A stretch of DNA of 64,000 nt from Alicyclobacillus sp. SO9 (GCF_016406125.1 NZ_CP066339.1:1054001-1118000), one strand, 5' to 3'. Shown: positions 27,712-37,326, counted from the stretch's first letter. A program made the numbers and translations. Notes: a model not told the origin generated them from the sequence alone.

Positions 27712-30102
27712 GTGGAGCAAATATCGCGAGAAAAGTATACCCAGCTTGAGTTAAGTCCTGATGACACCATCTGCTGTACTGACCCTGAACACTTTTCTTT
27801 TCAGTCGACTGAGGAACTCCCCGGCATACAAGACAGTATTATTGGTCAGCCCCGTGCTGTCCGGGCGTTGGATTTTGGACTAAGCATACGTGCACCCGGA
27901 TACAATTTATTTGTTTCTGGTCCTGTAGGGACAGGCAAGACTACCTATACGATGCAAGTACTGCAGAAAAGTGCATGCACGGACCCGGCTCCTGACGATT
28001 GGTGCTATGTTTTTAACTTCTTATCTCAAGATGAGCCTCTCGCGCTCAGGTTACCGGCAGGCGACGGTATACGGTTTCGAACCGCAATGACCACCTTAAC
28101 TTCGGAAGTAGAGCAGTCTCTGATGAGGCAGTTCGACAGTGAAGAGTACGCACAGGAAAGCGCACAACAGCTTAAGTCGTTTAACGATCGGGCTGAAAAA
28201 TTATGGACCGCATTGCAAGTGGAAGCGCAACAATACGGCATGGTGCTGCAGCGCACTTCCACTGGTTTTGTTACCTTACCGTTGGACAGTGAAGGGAAAC
28301 CCATTTCCAGTGAGAGACTTGCTGCTATGGATGCAGATTACAGGGCAGAGGTTCGAACCCGGAGAAAACCCCTTGAGGACATGTTTGATGAAACACAACG
28401 GCAAATCAAAGGTTTGCAAAAGGAAGCGCGCGTTGCGCAGCAGGCTTTGGATGAAAGAACAGCTGCCTATGCCATTGAACATCTCTTCGATGAACTTCGC
28501 AAGAATTTCCCGACTGATAAGGTAAACCAGTATCTAACACTGTTGGAGCGCGATATTGTCGAGAACCATTCTTATTTTCATTCTAATTTAGATGCCGAAC
28601 AATCTATTCATTTATCTCCTGGACCCAACCAGGACTTAAAGCACCGATATCAAGTCAATGTGCTGGTAAGTCATGAGAAGCACAGCGGCGTACCAGTTGT
28701 GTTGGAAAGTAACCCTACCTACTTCAACTTGTTTGGAAAAATAGAGTACAGAGGGAATCAGCACGGGCTTACCTCCGACTACACTTTGATAAAACCTGGC
28801 TCTCTGCATAAAGCGAACGGTGGATATCTGGTTCTACAGGCGCAGGATTTGCTGAGTCATCCTTTTTCCTTTGCAGGCCTGAAACGATCTTTGATGAGAA
28901 ACGAAATTCGAATTGACAATCCTGCCGAGGAGACACTTTGGATGTCACAGTCCGGATTACGTCCTGAACCTGTTCCTCTGAACGTCAAAGTCATACTACT
29001 GGGAACGCCTGAGATGTATCATCTTCTGCATACCCGAGACGACGCGTTCCACAAACTCTTTAAGGTGAAGGTAGAATTTGACTCCCAAATGGAGAGGACA
29101 CCTGAGAGTATATTAATGTACGCTAACTTTGTCGCTACCTACGCCCGCAGTAATCGACTCTTACCCTTCTCGGCTGAGGCGGTAGCGAAAATTGTTGACT
29201 TTAGTTCACGACAAGCGGGAAATCAACATAAGTTGTCAACCCGATTTAATCCTGTCATAGAAGTACTCACGGAGGCTAACTATCACGCTGTAGAGGCGCA
29301 GAAACAAATAGTAGGGGCCAGTCATATTGAAACTGCTATTTCGGAAAAAAGAAAGAGGTCAGATCTGATTCGAGAAAAAGTATTGGAGTTGTTGTTGAAC
29401 GGCACTATTAAAGTGGCCACATCAGGAGAAAGGGTTGGACAGATTAATGGACTGGCTATTCTCGACGCTGGTGACTTCTTGTTTGGACAGCCCCATCGAA
29501 TCACGGCCCGCACGTCAATTGGTAAGCGTGGAGTAGTGAATGTAGAGCGGGAAACGGCCATGAGCGGGCACATTCACGATAAGGGTTTGCTTATCTTAAG
29601 CGGGTATCTATCCGGAGAATTTGCCCAGGAGTATCCCCTGTCCATATCGGCGACACTTGTCTTTGAACAGACATATTCCATGATTGACGGAGACAGCGCG
29701 TCTAGCACCGAACTCTATGCACTGTTGTCCTCATTAGCCAATGTGCCGATTAATCAAGGGATTGCTGTTACCGGGTCCGTGGACCAATTCGGGGACATTC
29801 AGCCCATTGGGGGGGTGAACGATAAGATTGAGGGATTCTTTTACGTTTGCGAGGCACAAGGATTGACTGGCAATCAAGGTGTGATGATACCCCAACAAAA
29901 CGTAGCAAACTTGTTTCTCTCTCCTGAAGTGGCTGCTGCGCTTCGAAACGGCTCCTTTCATATTTGGCCTGTGAAAAACGTGAGAGAAGGCATCGAACTC
30001 CTGACAGGATATACTGCCGGTACGTCACCCTGCCCTGAAAGCACGATTTTTGGAGCCATTCAAAAGAAATTGACAGAATATGCGAAAAGCTACAAGGAAT
30101 GA
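27712..30102 (+). CDS. Lon-family ATP-dependent protease (AAA_32 / COG1067 type)
   Basis: A 796-aa cytoplasmic protease with an AAA ATPase part (Walker A GPVGTGKT near residue 70) and a C-terminal Lon (S16) proteolytic domain. The catalytic Ser-Lys dyad is visible as GDSASSTEL and, about 45 residues later, GGVNDKIEG. The central part, with GSLHKANGGYLVLQAQDLL, is the AAA_32 signature that separates this group (E. coli YcbZ/LonH-like) from classical LonA. A long helical insertion lies between Walker A and this region. GTG 27712 has GGGAGGG six bases upstream; a frame extension back to 27514 overlaps the upstream terminator and is rejected. Substrates are unknown. A terminator follows. Confidence 0.9.
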   Translation: MEQISREKYTQLELSPDDTICCTDPEHFSFQSTEELPGIQDSIIGQPRAVRALDFGLSIRAPGYNLFVSGPVGTGKTTYTMQVLQKSACTDPAPDDWCYVFNFLSQDEPLALRLPAGDGIRFRTAMTTLTSEVEQSLMRQFDSEEYAQESAQQLKSFNDRAEKLWTALQVEAQQYGMVLQRTSTGFVTLPLDSEGKPISSERLAAMDADYRAEVRTRRKPLEDMFDETQRQIKGLQKEARVAQQALDERTAAYAIEHLFDELRKNFPTDKVNQYLTLLERDIVENHSYFHSNLDAEQSIHLSPGPNQDLKHRYQVNVLVSHEKHSGVPVVLESNPTYFNLFGKIEYRGNQHGLTSDYTLIKPGSLHKANGGYLVLQAQDLLSHPFSFAGLKRSLMRNEIRIDNPAEETLWMSQSGLRPEPVPLNVKVILLGTPEMYHLLHTRDDAFHKLFKVKVEFDSQMERTPESILMYANFVATYARSNRLLPFSAEAVAKIVDFSSRQAGNQHKLSTRFNPVIEVLTEANYHAVEAQKQIVGASHIETAISEKRKRSDLIREKVLELLLNGTIKVATSGERVGQINGLAILDAGDFLFGQPHRITARTSIGKRGVVNVERETAMSGHIHDKGLLILSGYLSGEFAQEYPLSISATLVFEQTYSMIDGDSASSTELYALLSSLANVPINQGIAVTGSVDQFGDIQPIGGVNDKIEGFFYVCEAQGLTGNQGVMIPQQNVANLFLSPEVAAALRNGSFHIWPVKNVREGIELLTGYTAGTSPCPESTIFGAIQKKLTEYAKSYKE

Positions 30103-30155
30103 GTGCGGGAATATGGACAATCTACTATTGTTTGCGCATATACAAAAAGTATCTT

Positions 30156-30198
30156 AAAGAAGCCGATGTGATACTTTAATATCGCGTCGGCTTCTTTT
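30156..30198 (+). terminator. Terminator after the Lon-like gene
   Basis: Perfect 11-bp arms AAAGAAGCCGA (30156-30166) and TCGGCTTCTTT (30187-30197) with T residues at the end. Confidence 0.88.
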
Positions 30199-30229
30199 AG
30201 GTTATACTATGATTTATAGATGATACGAA

Positions 30230-30321
30230 AAATTGGAAAAGGCAAACCAATTAGAAATGTTGGGGCGCAAAGCCAAAGTCTAAGGATCCGCCTTGGTCTA
30301 TGACTGCTTGGTTGCCGATTT
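30230..30321 (+). promoter_or_regulatory. c-di-GMP-I (GEMM) riboswitch aptamer
   Basis: The leader carries the GEMM core in order: GGCAAACC, a P2 hairpin capped by a GAAA tetraloop, GGGGCGCAAAGCC, a P3 hairpin whose arms hold TCTAAG and TATGA, and GGTTGCCGA closing P1. P1 pairs 30230-30236 with 30315-30321. TCTAAG/TATGA is the known 11-nt tetraloop receptor (CCTAAG/TATGG) with one compensatory base-pair change, strong evidence of a folded RNA. The two Gs before CAAACC suggest c-di-GMP rather than cGAMP preference (inference from remembered numbering). Downstream, GACGG/CCGTC (30344/30363) and GTCC/GGAC followed by seven Ts (30388-30394) form a possible expression platform. It precedes a GGDEF-EAL gene. 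Confidence 0.9.
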
Positions 30322-30421
30322 GAATAAATTGCTTTATTAAATCGACGGCGCAACCGACTGCACCGTCCATTTGCATTTTGTTAGGACTTTTTTTCAGATG
30401 AAGGGTATAAGGGTGAAGCGG

Positions 30422-32500
30422 ATGAGAGAAGGCAGCGAGCACCGTGAGGCAAGACTATACCAGTCTGAAGACTGGTATCGGAACTTGGTGGAACTTTCTC
30501 CCCAGGCCATTGTTGTACATGTTAATGGAGAGATTATCTATGCGAATCCCGCTGCCGTAACACTGCTGGGTGTACCTGAAGCTCGTGATTTGCTGGGATA
30601 CTCTATTTTCGATCTCGTTGATCCAAACGAACGGGAGCAACTGATTTACCGATCGGATCATGCCATGGCGAAAGAAGGAAATACAATTGAGTTGATGGAA
30701 CACGTCATTTCCTTTCAAGGCCGCATTTTGACGGTTGAGGGAATGGGTGTGGGTATCCGGTATGACGGACATCCGGCTGTACAGCTCTTTATTCGAGATA
30801 TTACGGAAAGGAAAAGGGCAGAACAAGCCACTCGATATGCGGAAGACTTGCTGAGAGGTCAAAATGCAGTTCTCAACCTGATTGCTCAGGGTACTGAAGT
30901 GAGAGAAACGTTGACTGAGATTGTTTCCCAGATTGAATCAAAAAGCCCGCACCGCCGATGCAGAATTTTTGTGGAATCGGGGAATCATCACTTTTACGTT
31001 GGATCGCGCAATCGTATAAACAATAATTTGTGGTCCAAAAGTCTCCTTTCCTCTTCCGGCGCAACCATAGGCAACATTGATATTCACAATGTTTTTGCCA
31101 GTCCACCAACGCAAACTGAAATTGACCTCTACGACACGTACAGTCAATTGGCTGAACTTGCAATACGGCAGTGGTTGGCAGCGGAAGAAATTAGCCGATT
31201 GGCTTACCGTGATCCCCTTACAAATCTCCCAAACCGTCGCGTAGTTGAAGACACCTTTACGAGCCTCGTGTCGTCAACTCCTGACAAACTGTGTGCCGTG
31301 ATGATGCTCGATATTGATCGTTTTAAATGGATTAACGATACGTTTGGTCATGACGTAGGCGACCAAATCATTAAAGTGATTGCGAATCGCCTGATAGAGT
31401 GTGTAGGAGCGGACGACGTGGTGAGTCGGACAGGAGGAGACGAGTTTACTATTGTGGTGTGCGACGACTGCAGCAGAGAAGAACTGTGGCTACTCGGTGA
31501 AGAAATTCTTCAGTCTGTGCAAGAAACTGTCGCCGTGGGAGAGCACGAGTTCAGCCTTACCATTAGCGTTGGCATCGCTTTGTATCCGAAACATGGACTG
31601 ACTCTTAAAGACCTTTTAAAGAATGCGGATTCAGCGATGTATGATGCGAAAGCAAAGGGTCGTAACGCCATCAGCATTTATGCATTGAGAATGAATGACA
31701 AGTTTGAAGACCGGCTGATACTCGAACATGACATTCGACACGCTTTTGAGCACGAGGAGTTTGTGATTGAATATCAACCCAAAGTCGACCTTGGCAGCTA
31801 CCGAATTACAGGGGCAGAAGCACTCTTGCGCTGGTTTCATCCAACTCGAGGGATGGTTTCGCCAGACGATTTCGTAAAGGTTGCCGAAGATATGGGGCTC
31901 ATTGATGTTATTGGTCAATGGGTTCTGGAAACGGTGCTAAAACAGTTGCAAGATTGGGACATTCAAGGTGCCAGGGATGTTCCCATTGCGGTAAATGTCT
32001 CGGCTCATCAGTTTGTACAGCCTGCTTTCGCAGACTTTGTCGGAGAAGCACTCCAACGATATAGGGTCCAACCGCAGTTGCTGGAGTTAGAGATAACAGA
32101 GACGGCGTTTATGACGAATATCGAAGTTGCTGCCAAAAACATTCGGTATTTGGCGCGAATGGGAGTGAAAATCATATTCGACGATTTTGGAACTGGATAC
32201 TCATCGCTTTCACTGTTGAACAGCTTTGAAATCGACAGTCTTAAAATTGACCGTTCATTTGTTGAAGGATTGTCATGGCGTGACGCAACATGCGAAAGTA
32301 TTTTGATTTCAATCATTTCTTTAGGACAAAGTCTGGGGATGAATCTCATTGCAGAAGGCGTTGAAGATGAGGAACAATTACGTTTTCTTAAGGAGCGGGA
32401 CTGCAATGAAGCGCAAGGTTATTTGTTCAGCAAATCCCTGTCAGCTTCCGCACTGGAGCGGTTACTCACTGACAACGAGCCGTTGAGAATAGACGTGTAA
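30422..32500 (+). CDS. PAS-GGDEF-EAL cyclic di-GMP turnover protein
   Basis: About 692 aa with no transmembrane helix. A PAS sensor (about 15-125, ending FIRDITERKRAEQ) is followed by a GAF-like linker, a GGDEF domain with intact SRTGGDEF (diguanylate cyclase) and an EAL domain with EALLRW, ELEITETAF, DDFGTGYSSL and KIDRSFV (phosphodiesterase). Both active sites look intact, so it could make and degrade c-di-GMP; in many such proteins one activity dominates. The start is uncertain: ATG 30422 with AAGGGTG at good spacing is favoured, with ATG 30398 and GTG 30410 as alternatives. The c-di-GMP riboswitch in its leader implies feedback by its own product. Confidence 0.93.
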   Translation: MREGSEHREARLYQSEDWYRNLVELSPQAIVVHVNGEIIYANPAAVTLLGVPEARDLLGYSIFDLVDPNEREQLIYRSDHAMAKEGNTIELMEHVISFQGRILTVEGMGVGIRYDGHPAVQLFIRDITERKRAEQATRYAEDLLRGQNAVLNLIAQGTEVRETLTEIVSQIESKSPHRRCRIFVESGNHHFYVGSRNRINNNLWSKSLLSSSGATIGNIDIHNVFASPPTQTEIDLYDTYSQLAELAIRQWLAAEEISRLAYRDPLTNLPNRRVVEDTFTSLVSSTPDKLCAVMMLDIDRFKWINDTFGHDVGDQIIKVIANRLIECVGADDVVSRTGGDEFTIVVCDDCSREELWLLGEEILQSVQETVAVGEHEFSLTISVGIALYPKHGLTLKDLLKNADSAMYDAKAKGRNAISIYALRMNDKFEDRLILEHDIRHAFEHEEFVIEYQPKVDLGSYRITGAEALLRWFHPTRGMVSPDDFVKVAEDMGLIDVIGQWVLETVLKQLQDWDIQGARDVPIAVNVSAHQFVQPAFADFVGEALQRYRVQPQLLELEITETAFMTNIEVAAKNIRYLARMGVKIIFDDFGTGYSSLSLLNSFEIDSLKIDRSFVEGLSWRDATCESILISIISLGQSLGMNLIAEGVEDEEQLRFLKERDCNEAQGYLFSKSLSASALERLLTDNEPLRIDV

Positions 32501-32538
32501 CTGACAATCAGGAAAACGAGCGAAAGGAGGAGACAAGG

Positions 32539-33522
32539 GTGATATTTGTGGACAATCAAGGTGTGACGGATCCAACAATCAACTTGGCCATGGAAGAGTA
32601 TATTGTCTCCGGTATGAATGATGATGAAACTTATCTTCTCTTTTATATTAACAAACCCTGTATTATCATCGGAAAAAACCAAAATACGTTTGAGGAGATT
32701 AATCCGGTGTATGTACGGGAATGGGAACTGCCTGTTGTTCGACGTCTCTCCGGAGGAGGAGCAGTTTACCATGATTTTGGGAATCTTAACTTTAGTTTTA
32801 TTACCAATCGGGAGGTTGACAGTTTCAGGAACTTCCGCCGTTTTACAGAACCTGTGACCAGTGCGCTGCGCGAATTGGGCGTGGATGCAAAGATGACGGG
32901 CAGAAATGATATTGAAGTAGACGGAAAGAAAATTTCGGGCAACGCCCAATTTACAGCAAACGACCGCATGTTCAATCACGGCACCTTGATGTTCGACGTT
33001 GACTTGGAAGCCGTTACTGCGGCACTGAACGTTCAGGCGGACAAAATTGAATCCAAAGGCATAAAGTCTGTTCGGGGACGGGTGGCCAACATCAGGGAGT
33101 ATCTACAAACGGATATGACGATTGAGGATTTCCGCCAGAAATTGCTGCACACGATATTCTCTGCTGAAACTGTTCCCACTTATGAGTTTACAGAGTCAGA
33201 CTGGCGTCAAATTCACCTCATCGCCGAACACAGGTACCGGGACTGGGACTGGAATTACGGCAGGTCTCCGGAGTTTAATGTGCGGCGGTCAAAGCGGTTC
33301 CCCATTGGCAAGATTGATATTCGTTTGGACGTAAAGAACGGGTGGGTTGAACAGTGCAAGCTTTATGGAGATTTCTTTGGAACAGGTGATATGAAAAACA
33401 TTGAAGACAGACTTGTGAAATGCAGATACAACTATGCTGACATACGAAAAGCGGTTGAGGACGTTGATTTCTCGTACTACTTTGGCGACATTAGTCTTGA
33501 TGAGTTTTTGAGTCTGTTCTAG
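32539..33522 (+). CDS. lplA: Lipoate-protein ligase A
   Basis: A 327-aa enzyme that activates free lipoate with ATP and attaches it to lipoyl domains of 2-oxoacid dehydrogenases and GcvH. The lipoate-binding RRLSGGGAVYHD motif and the catalytic-lysine region GRNDIEVDGKKISGNAQ are present. The C-terminal accessory domain (after about 250) makes it a full-length LplA/LplJ type. It starts with GTG 32539 after AAAGGAGGAGACAAGG. It follows the GGDEF-EAL gene by 38 bases, so cotranscription is possible although the functions are unrelated. Confidence 0.95.
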   Translation: MIFVDNQGVTDPTINLAMEEYIVSGMNDDETYLLFYINKPCIIIGKNQNTFEEINPVYVREWELPVVRRLSGGGAVYHDFGNLNFSFITNREVDSFRNFRRFTEPVTSALRELGVDAKMTGRNDIEVDGKKISGNAQFTANDRMFNHGTLMFDVDLEAVTAALNVQADKIESKGIKSVRGRVANIREYLQTDMTIEDFRQKLLHTIFSAETVPTYEFTESDWRQIHLIAEHRYRDWDWNYGRSPEFNVRRSKRFPIGKIDIRLDVKNGWVEQCKLYGDFFGTGDMKNIEDRLVKCRYNYADIRKAVEDVDFSYYFGDISLDEFLSLF

Positions 33523-33595
33523 AGGATGACAGTGCAATCTCCGATATGACAGAACAAGTGTAAGCTTCAAATTAGACAATGCTTCTGATATTCTA

Positions 33596-33635
33596 CAGGT
33601 GACCATTTGGTCAGAAGAACACCTGCAGTTTTTTT
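33596..33635 (+). terminator. Terminator after lplA
   Basis: Arms CAGGTG (33596-33601) and CACCTG (33620-33625), with an inner GACC/GGTC stem, followed by a T7 tract at 33629-33635. Confidence 0.75.
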
Positions 33636-33664
33636 GAGTGCCGTCTCATCGAGGAGTCAGAGCT

Positions 33665-34462
33665 ATGGAACCGATTCAAAAAGAGAGAAAGATTTACCGA
33701 TATAAAAATGGCCATGTTGACGAGATGACCGACTTGGTTGTATCTGAATATCCGCTGACCATTAAAGTGAATGGGGAAGAATTCTCAACTATTGTGAGTA
33801 CACCGGAGTATTTGGAAGACCTAACGCTTGGCTTTTTGGCTTCCGAAGGAGTCATTCAATCCCCTGATGAGGTCAAGAGTCTGACAATCTCACGGACTCA
33901 AGGTGTCGCTCATGTCGAAGTCCAGAATCTGCAGCGTTTCCGGCAGTTGTTTCGGGCTAAGCGAGTTGTGACCTCTTGTTGCGGTATGTCGAGGCAAGGT
34001 TTCGTGTTTGTCAACGACGAGTTGACTGCAAAGAAGATGGAGGGCGTTCATGTCCGTGTGACCTTTGACGAATGCTTCCACTTGATAGATGAACTTCAGC
34101 AACAGTCGGATTTGTTTCAATCTACTGGGGGCGTTCACAACGCTTCGTTATGTACGACAGATGGGACAGTTTTGTCGAGACGGGACATCGGGCGACACAA
34201 TGCACTGGACAAAATTTACGGGTATTGTCTGCGTGAGAAGATTGACTTACAGGACAAAATTGTCGTTTTCAGCGGCAGGATTTCATCAGAAATTTTAATG
34301 AAGGTTGCCAAAATAGGCTGTGAGATTGTTTTGTCAAAATCCGCCCCAACAGACCTGGCACTGACCGCTGCAGAAGAATTGGGGATTACCACTATCGGCT
34401 TTATCAGAGGTGAATCCTTAAATGTCTATACCAGGCCAGACCGGGTTGTGAATCTCGATTGA
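33665..34462 (+). CDS. fdhD: FdhD-family formate dehydrogenase sulfurtransferase / accessory protein
   Basis: A 265-aa protein of the FdhD family, which passes sulfur from a cysteine desulfurase to the molybdenum cofactor of formate dehydrogenase. The cysteine site is TSCCGMSR (Cys105-Cys106) rather than the CGxC form of the E. coli protein. Other conserved parts are LTLGFLASEGVI, STGGVHNASLC, DIGRHNALDK and FSGRISSEI. ATG 33665 has GAGGAGTCAGAGCT upstream. No formate dehydrogenase or molybdopterin gene is in the window. Confidence 0.93.
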   Translation: MEPIQKERKIYRYKNGHVDEMTDLVVSEYPLTIKVNGEEFSTIVSTPEYLEDLTLGFLASEGVIQSPDEVKSLTISRTQGVAHVEVQNLQRFRQLFRAKRVVTSCCGMSRQGFVFVNDELTAKKMEGVHVRVTFDECFHLIDELQQQSDLFQSTGGVHNASLCTTDGTVLSRRDIGRHNALDKIYGYCLREKIDLQDKIVVFSGRISSEILMKVAKIGCEIVLSKSAPTDLALTAAEELGITTIGFIRGESLNVYTRPDRVVNLD

Positions 34463-34471
34463 AGCACAGAT

Positions 34472-34500
34472 AAGCCATGGACCAACTCTGTCCATGGCTT
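34472..34500. terminator. Hairpin between fdhD and the convergent hypothetical gene
   Basis: Perfect 11-bp arms AAGCCATGGAC (34472-34482) and GTCCATGGCTT (34490-34500), loop of 7. The T tract is short, so efficiency as a terminator is uncertain. Confidence 0.6.
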
Positions 34501-34610
34501 AATCGGCGCAGTGCGGGATTCCACTGAAGGTTGTGAATGTGATTCTGTGCAATGGTGGAGTCTGCTTCTCCATCCTGAGTAAAAGCTTACAGAGTTGCTG
34601 CAGGACTCGT

Positions 34611-35759
34611 TTATGCTTCTTGGTCACTTTCATAGGCTGTGATGATTTCAGTGGGTGTAGACGTATCGTGTTGTCGTGCAATTCTCATAGCTCGGACCAT
34701 CACATCCATGTCCTGCTGAAGCTGTGCATACTGCGTCTCAAGTCTGGACTTTTGCTGTATCAGTTGTCGAATCTGGTTGTCCTTCTCATCCAAATCGCGC
34801 AGTAATTCATCCCGTGCCTCTCTCAACACATCCAGTTCGCCTTCGTCGAGTACCTCAATACTCTGGAGATACTGAATCAGTTCCTTCTTGGTGATTTTCG
34901 GGCGTCCGTTTGCCGTGTCTCGGGGGCTGGGGTTCGCAACTTTCACAGCCTCATTACGGACCGCTTCCGTATGCACCGCATCAGAATAAGCTTCTGCATC
35001 CTCTGTCGGAGTTGGTGGTTGTACCGCCGGATTAGCCGAGGCTTCATCGGCCTCTGTGTCTGCGGGCTTGTCTGTGCTTCGGTTCTTGAGCAGGGGTTCA
35101 AGTACTGTCTTCCAGCGCGATCGCGTGACTGAAACGGTCTTTGACAGCCACTGCATACCGCTGCTTGAGATGCTCTGTCCTCCGTGCGCTCTCGTGTCCT
35201 CTGACAGGTCTGTGACTTCTCTTAAGTCTTCCAAGCTTAGCTTGTAGGTATGGAGAAACTCGAATAAATCCAGAAGACAAGTCTCGTGAAACGGGCCTTC
35301 AAGATTCAGGTCTGCACATTCCTCGCACACTACGTCTCGCATACGGTCAAGAAAATCTTCCGTAAACGCAAGTCGCTTACTGAGAACATAGACTATGTCG
35401 CCGTTTGACTCTCTAAACGCAGACAGGGTACCCTTTTCAACCAGTCGGTCGACAGCAAGTTCTGTGGCCACAGGGTGCATGAACCGGTCGCCGGTAGAGG
35501 TTGTGGTTAACTGTTCAATGGTTGCTGCAGATGTTCGAATCGTTCGTAAGTTTTCTTCCATTTTTTTGAGTATGATTTGTTCGGCTTCCTCTTCACTGTC
35601 AGGCCATGCTTCAATGACGTATGCAGAAGCATTGCCTCGATTTTGCACTTCGTCTCTGGCCTCCGAAGCCGTAACCTCTGTTTGAGTCGTAAATTTATAG
35701 AGTAATATGTCGTATCGTTCCGCCAGTTCAATTGCCTCGTAGCCCTTCAGGGTTCTCAC
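34611..35759 (-). CDS. Unrecognised 382-aa protein with C-terminal coiled coil
   Basis: No family was recognised. Residues 1-190 look globular, with a possible winged-helix segment around 100-130 (LAVDRLVEKGTLSAFRESNG) and a Cys pair (CEEC, about 144-147). Residues 215-285 are low-complexity, Ala/Glu/Pro/Thr-rich and probably disordered. Residues 290-365 are Leu/Glu/Arg/Gln-rich and strongly predicted to form a coiled coil (LREARDELLRDLDEKDNQI). There is no signal peptide or transmembrane helix, so it is cytoplasmic and probably oligomeric. GTG start with AGAGGTGA upstream. Single gene, with an empty 367-base region upstream. Confidence 0.7.
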   Translation of the reverse strand: MRTLKGYEAIELAERYDILLYKFTTQTEVTASEARDEVQNRGNASAYVIEAWPDSEEEAEQIILKKMEENLRTIRTSAATIEQLTTTSTGDRFMHPVATELAVDRLVEKGTLSAFRESNGDIVYVLSKRLAFTEDFLDRMRDVVCEECADLNLEGPFHETCLLDLFEFLHTYKLSLEDLREVTDLSEDTRAHGGQSISSSGMQWLSKTVSVTRSRWKTVLEPLLKNRSTDKPADTEADEASANPAVQPPTPTEDAEAYSDAVHTEAVRNEAVKVANPSPRDTANGRPKITKKELIQYLQSIEVLDEGELDVLREARDELLRDLDEKDNQIRQLIQQKSRLETQYAQLQQDMDVMVRAMRIARQHDTSTPTEIITAYESDQEA

Positions 35760-36126
35760 TTAATTCACCTCTTTTAATTTATGCAACACTTTGACAGGAG
35801 ATAAGGCAACTATGTATGAGTAGTCAAATATGCAGAGGATTTAGTCCGTGCACGTACACATTTGTACGTTGCGAGCAACAGCAGTCAGAACGATTCCCTA
35901 TATAATTCGAAGGTTTGACGCTGGTTGCGGGGGCCGATGGCATTTAGTTGACTATCTCTTAGCAATTTTAATCTACATCCAGGCGGTTTCGGCTAATCCA
36001 AACTTACCACTTTGCAATTCTATTCTCCTTTGATTATTATATCAAAGCCAATACTCACTTTTTTATAGTGGTGTGTGGTGCACTTCATCCATAATTCAAA
36101 TGATTACTGCAAGGGGGCGTCGTAAA
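35760..36126. other. Intergenic region between divergent genes
   Basis: 367 bases without a convincing ORF. The only structure seen is a short inverted repeat CGTAC (35852-35856) with GTACG (35863-35867), plus AT-rich stretches suitable for promoters near 36020-36070. Confidence 0.4.
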
Positions 36127-37326
36127 ATGAGTGTGTCAACGAGTGTACCTGTGAGAGAGCGAACCTTATCTGGCGGTATGATTTTGATTCTGGCGATTGC
36201 ATGCGGGATGACTGTTGCGAATTTGTATTACAATCAACCCCTTTTGGCTGATATTGCGCGTTCGTTTCACTCAACTCCGCAAAGAGTTGGAATTGTGTCC
36301 ATGTCGACTCAAATTGGGTATGCCATTGGAATGCTGGTGTTTGTTCCGCTTGCAGATATTCGGGAACGTCGAAGGCTTATATCTACTCTCCTGATTGCAG
36401 TAGCCATTCTTCTCATCGGGGTAGCAAATGCACAGACTGTTCTTTGGCTGGACATTGCCAGTTTCGCTGTGGGTTTTACTACTGTAGTCCCGCAAGTCAT
36501 TATTCCTATGGTAGCTCACCTTGCCAATCCTGGTCAAAGAGGCAAGATTATAGGCACTGTGATGAGCGGGTTGCTAATAGGGATTCTATTGGCTAGAACA
36601 GTGGCTGGTTATATTGGGTCTTTGGTAGGCTGGCGCGGTATGTACTGGATTGCGGCAGTCATGATGTTGGTGCTTTTTGTTGTTCTGCGTTTTTGTCTTC
36701 CAAAAGATGTTCCCTCATCGAAACTCAGGTATGTTCAACTCATTAAGTCTATTGGAGTGCTAATCGTCGGACAACGAACGCTGCGGGAAGCCTCCTTCAT
36801 TGGGGCTATGTTTTTTGGTGCTTTCAGTGTCTTTTGGACAACTCTTGCCTTTCTTCTTGAAGAGGCACCATTTCATTACGGTAGTCAGATTGCCGGCCTG
36901 TTTGGATTAGTGGGCGTTGTCGGCGCAATGGTCGCTCCCATCGCCGGAAGGCTTGCCGATAAGTTGCCTGCAAAGTGGATTGTTGGACTTGCAGGCAGCA
37001 TAACCCTTGTTGCCTTTGTCTGCTTTGGCTTTCTGGGGCACACACTGTGGGGTCTGATACTTGGTGTGATTCTATTGGACATGGGTGTGCAGGGTGCGCA
37101 AATCTTAAACCAAACCAGGATTTACAGTTTGATTCCGGAAGCGAGAAGCAGGCTCAATACAGTCTACATGGTTTCTGCCTTTGTTGGCGGTGCCATCGGC
37201 TCATCCTTGGGCAGCACGGCATGGGCCCTTTGGGGATGGAGCGGCGTTTCTATTGCCGGTGGAAGTATGGTTGCGGCCGGAGGCATTGTGTGGGGGTTGC
37301 ACAGAGCGCGTGACCAGAGCATGTGA
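36127..37326 (+). CDS. MFS transporter (DHA1-like)
   Basis: A 399-aa twelve-helix major facilitator protein. The NLYYNQPLLADIARSF segment in helix 1 and its loop is characteristic of the YcaD/YgaY/NepI-like drug:H+ antiporter branch; LADIRERRRLI is the motif A equivalent. LARTVAGYIGSLVGWRGMYW is motif C-like in helix 5, typical of exporters. Export of a drug or metabolite is therefore more likely than uptake; the substrate is unknown. ATG 36127 follows AAGGGGG by nine bases; the frame extends upstream 18 codons without support. Confidence 0.88.
   Translation: MSVSTSVPVRERTLSGGMILILAIACGMTVANLYYNQPLLADIARSFHSTPQRVGIVSMSTQIGYAIGMLVFVPLADIRERRRLISTLLIAVAILLIGVANAQTVLWLDIASFAVGFTTVVPQVIIPMVAHLANPGQRGKIIGTVMSGLLIGILLARTVAGYIGSLVGWRGMYWIAAVMMLVLFVVLRFCLPKDVPSSKLRYVQLIKSIGVLIVGQRTLREASFIGAMFFGAFSVFWTTLAFLLEEAPFHYGSQIAGLFGLVGVVGAMVAPIAGRLADKLPAKWIVGLAGSITLVAFVCFGFLGHTLWGLILGVILLDMGVQGAQILNQTRIYSLIPEARSRLNTVYMVSAFVGGAIGSSLGSTAWALWGWSGVSIAGGSMVAAGGIVWGLHRARDQSM

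Noticed and set aside
28350-28362. GGTTCGAACCCGG, which looks like a tRNA T-loop.
   Set aside because: It lies inside the Lon-like coding frame and no acceptor stem, anticodon arm or D-loop can be found around it.
30251-30442. A 63-codon minus-strand ORF across the riboswitch.
   Set aside because: It only exists because the structured RNA has few stops on the other strand; no ribosome site.
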